NCBI GenBank assembly: GCA_028682985.1
Contig: JAJRAE010000067.1
Location: 1-5,242 of the forward strand
DNA: 5,242 nt
Direction of reading: 5' to 3'
Origin: Methanobacterium sp.
GTDB taxonomy: Archaea > Methanobacteriota > Methanobacteria > Methanobacteriales > Methanobacteriaceae
The notes below the pieces were generated by a model, which worked only from the letters and a program-made list of their open reading frames with translations, was not told the origin of the DNA and did no database searches. Position 1 is the first letter of the stretch. Each line of letters starts with the position of its first letter. Positions 1-4,348 of the stretch are shown here, in pieces. The position numbers were made by a program, and so were the translations under genes.

Positions 1-107
1 ATACTAAAACTAATCTAATAACCAGTTCTGCCTGTGACCCCATAACTAAAACCCCGGAGTTCAAGTACTGTGCAGTTAGGATTGAAAAAATAGCTGAAGG
101 TAAATAA
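1..107 (+). CDS. C-terminal end of an unrecognised protein (partial, cut by left edge)
   Basis: A reading frame open from the left edge (first full codon at position 3) runs 34 codons to a TAA at 105-107; the other two plus frames stop within the first 20 bases. The peptide contains ACDPITKTPEFKYCAVRIEK followed by a short charged tail. Its mix of Cys, Pro, aromatic and charged residues looks like a real conserved C-terminus rather than chance translation, and the frame ends just before an A/T-rich terminator-like stretch. The two cysteines (in ACDP and YCAV) are 12 residues apart. I do not recognise the family and assign no function. It is convergent with moaA, so it is probably a separate transcription unit. 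Confidence 0.6.
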   Translation, partial: TKTNLITSSACDPITKTPEFKYCAVRIEKIAEGK

Positions 108-149
108 AGTATAGATTAGAAATCAAGGAATCTAAAAAATAAAGGTCAT

Positions 150-159
150 AAAAAAAAAA
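150..159 (-). terminator. T-run terminator for the mobB-moaA operon
   Basis: Ten consecutive A on the plus strand read as ten T on the minus strand, beginning 23 bases past the moaA stop codon. Oligo-T tracts without a strong hairpin are the usual archaeal intrinsic termination signal. The surrounding sequence is A/T-rich with no GC stem. The call rests on position and composition. Confidence 0.55.
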
Positions 160-173
160 TTTAATTATAAATA

Positions 174-179
174 TTTTTT
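174..179 (+). terminator. T-run terminator for the left-edge gene
   Basis: Six consecutive T on the plus strand lie 66 bases after the stop codon of the partial left-edge gene and just before the convergent moaA stop codon. Together with the T-run on the other strand this gives a compact bidirectional termination zone between converging genes. The tract is short, so this is less certain than its partner. Confidence 0.4.
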
Positions 180-182
180 CTA

Positions 183-1127
183 TCAGCACTGCCCATAATA
201 GGGTTCTCTACTGGCAATAGCTTCTAAGAACAATTTCTCCAGTTCTTCATCGGAGTATCCTTCCCGGATAGGTTCAATTAAATCAACAAGATTATCATTT
301 CTTAGAAGGCAGGGTTTTAATTTGCCTTCCGGTGTTATTCTGAGGCGGGTGCAGTTTTTACAGAATTCTGTGTTGTCCATGGGTCTGACTACTTCTATTT
401 CCCCGTCTTGAAGGAAGTATTTCTTACGATCCTGCATAAAGGGGCGGGTTTTGACTTTTGTGGCCTGCTTTTGTAGCTGGTCTTCAATAATTCCTATATC
501 GTAGTGGTAGTCATCAAAGAAATCGGTGTCTGGACAGCTCTCTGTCTTGAGTAGTTCTATGATCTGAAGGATGGCTCCGGTTTCCTTGCAGAACTGGAAC
601 ATATCCCAAACTTCTTCATGGTTTAGGCCTCTCATAACCACCATGTTCACCTTCACGGGGTATAAACCCACTTCAACTGCTTTTTTGATCCCTCTTTTAA
701 CCTTTTCCAGGTAGTTGCTCTTGGTTATGAATTTATAGGTATTAGGGTTCAAGGTGTCAAAGCTTACATTTACCCGGTCAAGTCCAGCATCCTTTAGCTT
801 CTGGGAGTAATCTTCTAGTAGAGTACCGTTGGTGGTTAATGATACATCCTGAAAATTCAAAGCGGATATTCTGCTTACAATATCAATGATATCTGTTCGA
901 ATCAGGGGTTCACCGCCGGATAGTCTTATTTTATTTATTCCCAGATTCCTTGCTACTCTGGCTATTCTTTCTATTTCAGAAGTTTCCATCTCATATTCCT
1001 GGGGGATAATGCCATCATGATGGCAGTAAAAACAGTTGATGTTGCAGCGGTTGGTTATGGATATCCGAAGGGATAGAACAGGCCTTTGGTATGTATCAGT
1101 CTGTGGTTGGATTTTATTCTGGTCCAT
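183..1127 (-). CDS. moaA: GTP 3',8-cyclase MoaA (radical SAM, molybdopterin synthesis step 1)
   Basis: A 314-residue radical SAM enzyme of normal MoaA length. It carries out the first committed step of molybdenum/tungsten cofactor synthesis: rearranging GTP to a cyclic 8,3' intermediate on the way to cyclic pyranopterin monophosphate. The N-terminal motif CNINCFYC (Cys28, Cys32, Cys35) binds the [4Fe-4S] cluster that cleaves S-adenosylmethionine, and SGGEP at 70-74 is the SAM-contact motif. The second, C-terminal cluster, specific to MoaA and used for substrate GTP, is Cys256-x2-Cys259-x13-Cys273. The ATG at 1127 is used because no other in-frame start lies before the radical SAM motif. An AGGTGGAG-like ribosome site inside the end of mobB sits about 13 bases upstream, a long spacing. 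The start lies 14 bases inside the mobB end, so translation is probably coupled. The protein ends in Gly-Gln-Cys rather than the C-terminal Gly-Gly of bacterial MoaA. The product would feed the tungstopterin enzyme encoded divergently. Confidence 0.93.
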   Translation of the reverse strand: MDQNKIQPQTDTYQRPVLSLRISITNRCNINCFYCHHDGIIPQEYEMETSEIERIARVARNLGINKIRLSGGEPLIRTDIIDIVSRISALNFQDVSLTTNGTLLEDYSQKLKDAGLDRVNVSFDTLNPNTYKFITKSNYLEKVKRGIKKAVEVGLYPVKVNMVVMRGLNHEEVWDMFQFCKETGAILQIIELLKTESCPDTDFFDDYHYDIGIIEDQLQKQATKVKTRPFMQDRKKYFLQDGEIEVVRPMDNTEFCKNCTRLRITPEGKLKPCLLRNDNLVDLIEPIREGYSDEELEKLFLEAIASREPYYGQC

Positions 1128-1815
1128 TTCTGATTAACAACTCCACCTTTCCCTGAATGTTTTGCTCTTCAGTTTTAAGGGTGCTTAACATTCCAATTAT
1201 ACCCTTTTTTAGTATGTCCTGGACGAAGGGATTTAATGGGATGTTTTTATCTTCAATAAATAATTCTACTTCCTGGAATTTTTTCATTTTACATATTTCT
1301 TCGGATTTTTCACCTTTAACTATGGCCTGGGCCATGTCTTGGCAGCTTTCGTAGCCGCAGTATCCGCAGTCTGTATTTGAAATTAATCCATAAGTTCTCT
1401 TTTCAACCAAATCTACTAAGGAAGTGATTTCGTCCGGTTTAAGGTTAAATACATCTACGTTGGTTATGGTGTATTCGTCTTTTGCTGTGGTGGTGGATAT
1501 CTTGGGGTACTTAGCAAATTTGAATCCTTCTATGATCAGGTAGTCCGGGTCCTTTAAGAATGTTATTTTTTTGATTATTTTGTCCAATTCCATTTTTTCA
1601 TTTATAATTATGAAAGTCCTCTCTCCTGATCCTACTACAATTTCCGCGCCAGCTTCTCTGTGTTTCCAGGTGTCTTTGCCTTCCAGGTCAAAATCATGGT
1701 GAGTATGTTTGATGGTTCCTACTTTGTAACCTCTATTTACAAGTTCTTTTACAATTAAGGTGATTAAGGTGGTTTTCCCGGTGTTCTGAGTCCCGGCTAT
1801 TCCTAATATTTTCAT
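1114..1815 (-). CDS. mobB: MobB-type GTPase fused to a four-cysteine Fe-S domain
   Basis: A 233-residue protein in two parts. Residues 1 to about 140 are a MobB P-loop domain: GTQNTGKTT (8-16) is the Walker A motif, followed by the KHTHHDFD segment and WKHREAGA (50-57) typical of MobB, and LIIEGFK (93-99) in the Walker B region. MobB helps attach GMP to molybdopterin to form the guanine dinucleotide (MGD) cofactor. Residues 150-175 carry Cys150-x2-Cys153-x4-Cys158-x16-Cys175, starting CGYCGYESC, which matches the FeS domain of RnfB and of the CO dehydrogenase/acetyl-CoA synthase corrinoid protein and should hold one [4Fe-4S] cluster. A tail with NPFVQDILKK (195-204) and a GMLSTLK segment follows. 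Bacterial MobB lacks this half. It is the first gene of the mobB-moaA operon, with a strong ribosome site 8 bases before the start. The fold call is firm; the role of the Fe-S half is unknown to me. Confidence 0.88.
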   Translation of the reverse strand: MKILGIAGTQNTGKTTLITLIVKELVNRGYKVGTIKHTHHDFDLEGKDTWKHREAGAEIVVGSGERTFIIINEKMELDKIIKKITFLKDPDYLIIEGFKFAKYPKISTTTAKDEYTITNVDVFNLKPDEITSLVDLVEKRTYGLISNTDCGYCGYESCQDMAQAIVKGEKSEEICKMKKFQEVELFIEDKNIPLNPFVQDILKKGIIGMLSTLKTEEQNIQGKVELLIRNGPE

Positions 1816-1823
1816 AGAGGTTT

Positions 1824-1829
1824 CCTCCT
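1824..1829 (-). promoter_or_regulatory. mobB ribosome binding site
   Basis: AGGAGG on the minus strand (inside AAGGAGGAAA) lies 8 bases before the ATG at 1815-1813. It is a near-perfect match to the archaeal anti-Shine-Dalgarno sequence and fixes the mobB start. Confidence 0.85.
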
Positions 1830-1862
1830 TGGTTTGAAATTTTGTAAAAATTAATGATTTAA

Positions 1863-1871
1863 TTTATATAA
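1863..1871 (-). promoter_or_regulatory. TATA box of the mobB-moaA operon
   Basis: The minus strand reads TTATATAAA here, an archaeal box A. Its centre predicts transcription starting near 1840, giving a leader of roughly 25 bases that contains the mobB ribosome site. The plus strand reads TTTATATAA, so the same box could in principle fire towards fwd with a leader of about 150 bases. A closer box exists for that direction. Confidence 0.5.
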
Positions 1872-1989
1872 GAAGTTATATGTGTTTATGTTAATTTGTA
1901 TTTTTATTTAAAAGGTATTTAAGGGAATATCAAAACGAAGTGTGGAAACTACAATCAAGTATATATGCTTTTCGGCATGTGTTTATTAG

Positions 1990-2002
1990 AAATATATATA
2001 TT
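1990..2002 (+). promoter_or_regulatory. TATA box of the fwd operon
   Basis: AAATATATATATT is a good archaeal box A. Its centre predicts a transcription start near 2020-2024, giving a leader of about 20 bases with a ribosome site before the ATG at 2043. This placement argues against the upstream in-frame ATG at 1965, which lies before the box. A weaker GTATATAT at 1959-1966 is an alternative promoter. Confidence 0.5.
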
Positions 2003-2016
2003 AAAGATTAATGTAA

Positions 2017-2029
2017 GTGTAATCAACAC
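2017..2029 (+). promoter_or_regulatory. Small dyad at the predicted fwd transcription start
   Basis: GTGT-AATCA-ACAC is a 4-5-4 inverted repeat spanning the start point predicted from the TATA box. It is followed at 2028-2038 by a second small dyad, ACAC-ATG-GTGT, which covers the ribosome site. Such positions suit repressor binding, but four-base arms are weak evidence and chance occurrence is likely. Confidence 0.2.
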
Positions 2030-2033
2030 ACAT

Positions 2034-2038
2034 GGTGT
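2034..2038 (+). promoter_or_regulatory. Ribosome binding site for the first fwd gene
   Basis: GGTGT, a partial match to GGTGAT, lies 4 bases before the ATG at 2043. The upstream in-frame ATG at 1965 has no purine-rich site before it, so this weak site decides the start. It is clearly poorer than the sites of the downstream genes, suggesting low translation of this first protein. Confidence 0.45.
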
Positions 2039-2042
2039 CCAA

Positions 2043-2495
2043 ATGCCAAAACACATAGTCTCAGGATTAAAGTATTTGACGGCAGTGGAGCTCATAAGAG
2101 ATGGGCTCAGTCAAAAAGAAGTTGCAGAAATACTCGAAATGGACAGATCAACCGTTTCACATTACTTAAACGGTCGAAATCTATCCTGGAATTCCATTGA
2201 AGTAGCAGAGATAATTACCAAATTCTGTCCCAAGGATTTCCTGACATTAACCTACGCCCTCCTGGACAACAGCGAGAAAACACGGATAATAGTTAAAACC
2301 TGCTCAAAGAAGGAATTTCAGGCAGAAATTGAAGAATCTTGCATTGGATGTGGGCTCTGTGCTGACACCTGTCTTATGAATGCCATTGTGTTAGATGATC
2401 TCAAAGCACACATTGATTCAAATTGGTGCAATGGGTGTCTCATGTGTAGGGATGTATGTCCCACAAACTCAATAAAAATTTTTGGAGGTAAATAA
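2043..2495 (+). CDS. fwdH: Helix-turn-helix / two-[4Fe-4S] ferredoxin fusion at the head of the fwd operon (FwdH position)
   Basis: A 150-residue protein. Residues about 12-45 form a clear helix-turn-helix: DGLSQKEVAEILEMDRSTVS then HYLNGR, as in small DNA-binding regulators. The C-terminal part is a dicluster ferredoxin: Cys100-x2-Cys103-x2-Cys106-x3-Cys110, with Leu instead of the usual Pro after the last Cys, and Cys129-x2-Cys132-x2-Cys135-x3-Cys139-Pro. Cys62 and Cys87 are extra. I chose the start at 2043 over 1965 because the predicted promoter lies between them and the 26 added residues look non-conserved and hydrophobic. The gene overlaps fwdF by one base (TAATG). The symbol follows position: from memory the Methanothermobacter operon is fwdHFGDACB with an iron-sulfur protein first. 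A regulatory role, sensing redox or Fe-S state and acting on this operon, is inference from the domains. An electron carrier with a relic DNA-binding domain is the alternative. Confidence 0.8.
   Translation: MPKHIVSGLKYLTAVELIRDGLSQKEVAEILEMDRSTVSHYLNGRNLSWNSIEVAEIITKFCPKDFLTLTYALLDNSEKTRIIVKTCSKKEFQAEIEESCIGCGLCADTCLMNAIVLDDLKAHIDSNWCNGCLMCRDVCPTNSIKIFGGK
2484..2489 (+). promoter_or_regulatory. fwdF ribosome binding site
   Basis: GGAGGT lies 5 bases before the fwdF ATG and inside the last codons of the preceding gene. Because the stop and start share a base, ribosomes finishing the first gene could restart directly on fwdF, while this strong site also allows independent loading. Confidence 0.75.
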
Positions 2496-3556
2496 TGGTT
2501 GCTAATACCAAAGAAGTCAAAGATAAGGACATTTGTGTACTACGTATTTCTCCAGAAGAAAAACGTGAACTGTCCTTCAAAGATGAACAATGCATTGGCT
2601 GCGGTATCTGTGAAAAAATTTGCCCAGTAGAAGCCATTGAACTAGGCGATATTGGAGCTATCGAAAGAACCGGTGTTGATGAATCAAAAATATCAGTTGA
2701 TGAAGAAAAATGTGTTCTTTGTGGAATGTGCAGTTCAGCATGTCCAGTAGATGCTTTAGAACTTAAATTAGATGAAAAATCCATCAAAGATATGGAAGAA
2801 TATCCTAAACTAATTAAAACTGCAGAAATCAGTGATGAAGAATGTATTTTCTGTAAAGCATGTGAAACAGCTTGCCCCAGAGAAGCTATAACTATCGCCA
2901 GGGTATTGCCAGATAGATCTAAACTGGTTACCGGTGAAATAGAAATCGACAAAGATACCTGTATTAACTGCGGTGTCTGTGAGGAGATGTGCCCAGCAGA
3001 TGCCATAGAAATGGAACATCATGAACCAACTTCCTCAGATCCAACAGTATCTTCTGACATCAGTGTAAACAAGGATAAATGTGTTTACTGCCTGATATGT
3101 AAGAAAGCATGCCCAGTGGATGCTATTAAAGCTGTCTGCAGATCTTGCTCCTATGGTGAGTATGACCTGAAACCTGAAGACAGTGAAATCAAAGGGTCAT
3201 CCTTTATAGATGAAGACGCCTGTGTAAACTGTGGATGGTGCGAGGAAATATGCCCCGTAGATGCAGCGAAAGTTAAAAAAGCCTTTGAAGGGGAATTAGA
3301 CATTGATTTAGAAAAATGTGAAGCATGTGGTGCATGTGTTGATATATGCCCATGCAACGTGTTATCATTCCCAGAATCAACCAAACCCGGAGAAATCGTA
3401 GAAAAACTCAAAAAAGACGAAACCTTCTGCATATACTGTGGAGCATGTGAAAACGTATGCCCAGTAGAAGCAATAGGCGTTAAACGAACCGATGTCGATT
3501 TCACACCTACCAAATCAAAATCATGGAAAAAACAATTAGAATCATTAAAAACTTAA
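2495..3556 (+). CDS. fwdF: Formylmethanofuran dehydrogenase subunit F, polyferredoxin with eight [4Fe-4S] motifs
   Basis: A 353-residue cytoplasmic electron-wire protein of the formylmethanofuran dehydrogenase complex. It has exactly eight CxxCxxCxxxCP motifs, with first-to-last cysteines at 33-43, 73-83, 117-127, 156-166, 196-206, 243-253, 275-285 and 312-322. These pair into four ferredoxin-like units. The number equals that known for FwdF of Methanothermobacter wolfei, where the subunit passes electrons between complexes and towards FwdG. Most motifs are followed by the ferredoxin signature V/A-D/E-A. Cys14, Cys215, Cys218 (VCRSC) and Cys287 (in CPCN) lie outside the eight motifs. The linker between motifs 5 and 6 (207-242) is one of the longer ones and contains the VCRSC pair. 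The protein is strongly acidic, with no signal peptide or membrane segment. It is followed after 12 bases by fwdG. Confidence 0.95.
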   Translation: MVANTKEVKDKDICVLRISPEEKRELSFKDEQCIGCGICEKICPVEAIELGDIGAIERTGVDESKISVDEEKCVLCGMCSSACPVDALELKLDEKSIKDMEEYPKLIKTAEISDEECIFCKACETACPREAITIARVLPDRSKLVTGEIEIDKDTCINCGVCEEMCPADAIEMEHHEPTSSDPTVSSDISVNKDKCVYCLICKKACPVDAIKAVCRSCSYGEYDLKPEDSEIKGSSFIDEDACVNCGWCEEICPVDAAKVKKAFEGELDIDLEKCEACGACVDICPCNVLSFPESTKPGEIVEKLKKDETFCIYCGACENVCPVEAIGVKRTDVDFTPTKSKSWKKQLESLKT

Positions 3557-3568
3557 TGTGGTGATAAC

Positions 3569-3799
3569 ATGGAATTAAAAGTTGACCAAGATCTCTGCTT
3601 AGGATGCGGTAACTGCGTGGTTGCCTGTCCAGTAAATGCATCTATCAGTCCCGAAGTATACGGTGGGCACGGTCCTAAAACCGAAGATGTCATCATGATG
3701 GTAGAAAACGGTGTAATAAAACTATTTAATGAAAGTAAATGCACAAAATGTGGGACATGTCCTTTATTCTGTCCTACGGATGCCATTTATCTGGAGTGA
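3569..3799 (+). CDS. fwdG: Formylmethanofuran dehydrogenase subunit G, two-[4Fe-4S] ferredoxin
   Basis: A 76-residue ferredoxin-like subunit, the usual size for FwdG. The first cluster motif is Cys10-x2-Cys13-x2-Cys16-x3-Cys20-Pro (CLGCGNCVVACP) and the second is Cys58-x2-Cys61-x2-Cys64-x3-Cys68-Pro (CTKCGTCPLFCP). A 37-residue linker with a VYGGHGP segment separates them, longer than in a minimal bacterial ferredoxin. In the known complex FwdG sits between the FwdF polyferredoxin and the FwdB active-site cluster, relaying electrons for CO2 reduction. A GGTGAT ribosome site (3560-3565) precedes the ATG by 3 bases, close but matching the archaeal anti-Shine-Dalgarno end. The stop codon overlaps the fwdD ribosome site. 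Confidence 0.93.
   Translation: MELKVDQDLCLGCGNCVVACPVNASISPEVYGGHGPKTEDVIMMVENGVIKLFNESKCTKCGTCPLFCPTDAIYLE
3793..3799 (+). promoter_or_regulatory. fwdD ribosome binding site, decides the start
   Basis: GGAGTGA overlaps the last codons and stop of fwdG and lies 7 bases before the ATG at 3807. An earlier in-frame ATG at 3729 lies inside fwdG and would make an N-terminus that is only an out-of-frame translation of fwdG, so 3807 is the real start. Confidence 0.75.
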
Positions 3800-3806
3800 G
3801 CTAAAA

Positions 3807-4337
3807 ATGACTTATGTGGAAAAACCCAGCGTTCCAAAGGTAGTAAAATTAGAAGAACCAACTGCTACAGAACGTGATAAATTAGTAGTAATGCTAAATA
3901 CAGGTTCAGATATCTATCAGGGAGCCTGTAAAAAAAGAGGATCCACCCTTAAAGATGAATATCGAAAAGTAGCAGGTGTAGCCTACATGGATCCCAAAGA
4001 CATGGCTAAAATAGGAGTGGCCAATTGGGAAAGTGTTAAAGTGATCACAGATTGGGGAGAAGTAGTAGTATATGCTGCACACTCCCGAGATGCACCTCAT
4101 GAAGGAACCATATTCATTCCCAAGGGCCCATGGGCCAACGTAATCACCAGCCATGAAACATACTGCTGCTGTGACCCAACCTATAAAGGCATCATGAGCA
4201 CAGTGGAAAAATCCGACGAAGAAGTATTATTAATGGCTGACCTCATGAGGGCAGTCTATAAAAAATATGCAGATGAAGAGAGCATCCCCGGAATGGTTTC
4301 ACTCGGTGAGATGCCTGTTTACAAAAAGAAAGTATAG
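3807..4337 (+). CDS. fwdD: Formylmethanofuran dehydrogenase subunit D, molybdopterin-dinucleotide-binding
   Basis: A 176-residue protein. FwdD corresponds to the C-terminal dinucleotide-binding domain of DMSO-reductase-family enzymes, here a separate subunit that completes the tungstopterin site of FwdB. Family features visible are VMLNTGSDIYQG (28-39), EYRKVAGVAYMDPKDMAKIG (51-70), the strand segment VKVITDWGEVVVYA (77-90) and the glycine/proline loop IFIPKGPWANVI (102-113), typical of pterin dinucleotide-binding domains. FwdD proteins as I remember them are about 130 residues and begin close to the LNTG segment, so this one has about 25 extra residues at the N-terminus and perhaps 20 at the C-terminus. 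Residues 120-122 are three cysteines in a row (ETYCCCDPTYKG), and Cys41 lies in QGACKKRG. The cysteine run is in the loop where I recall a TGMP-like stretch in relatives. fwdB follows after 11 bases. Confidence 0.9.
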   Translation: MTYVEKPSVPKVVKLEEPTATERDKLVVMLNTGSDIYQGACKKRGSTLKDEYRKVAGVAYMDPKDMAKIGVANWESVKVITDWGEVVVYAAHSRDAPHEGTIFIPKGPWANVITSHETYCCCDPTYKGIMSTVEKSDEEVLLMADLMRAVYKKYADEESIPGMVSLGEMPVYKKKV

Positions 4338-4341
4338 GAGG
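4336..4341 (+). promoter_or_regulatory. fwdB ribosome binding site
   Basis: AGGAGG overlaps the fwdD stop codon (TAG at 4335-4337) and lies 7 bases before the fwdB ATG. It is the strongest ribosome site in the operon, consistent with high expression of the catalytic subunit. Confidence 0.8.
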
Positions 4342-4348
4342 CATAATA

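Larger units (their letters stand above)
1880..2056. repeat. ATGTGTTT elements in the divergent control region
   Basis: The ten bases ATGTGTTTAT occur exactly at 1880-1889 and 1977-1986, in the same orientation 97 bases apart. The reverse complement of the eight-base core (AAACACAT) is at 2049-2056, inside codons 3 to 5 of the first fwd gene, and a shorter inverted ACACAT is at 2028-2033. One direct copy lies just upstream of the mobB TATA box and the other just upstream of the fwd TATA box, positions suited to a shared regulator. Against this, the region is A/T-rich and ATGTGTTT also appears by chance inside fwdF near 3079, so the operator role is only a suggestion. Confidence 0.3.

Noticed and set aside
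1157..1354. A plus-strand 65-codon open frame opposite mobB
   Set aside because: It is fully inside the recognisable mobB Fe-S and tail coding region and resembles no known protein.
1965..2042. An upstream in-frame ATG at 1965 giving 26 more residues on the HTH-ferredoxin protein
   Set aside because: It has no ribosome site, lies upstream of the best TATA box, and adds a hydrophobic, non-family-like stretch. The ATG at 2043 has a short leader and a GGTGT site.
2440..3022. Long minus-strand open frames opposite the first part of fwdF, with others opposite fwdF (3151-3513), fwdG (3553-3786) and fwdD (3906-4154)
   Set aside because: They are antisense shadows of ferredoxin repeats, rich in Ser, His and Thr, with no ribosome sites. 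The repeated Cys codons on the plus strand explain their low stop frequency.
2591..3460. The CxxCxxCxxxCP blocks of fwdF as a DNA repeat array
   Set aside because: The repetition is at protein level (eight ferredoxin motifs); the DNA units differ in spacing and codons, so it is not a CRISPR or satellite array.
3729..3806. An in-frame ATG at 3729 extending fwdD by 26 residues into fwdG
   Set aside because: The added peptide is only an out-of-frame reading of the fwdG ferredoxin end. A good ribosome site sits 7 bases before 3807.
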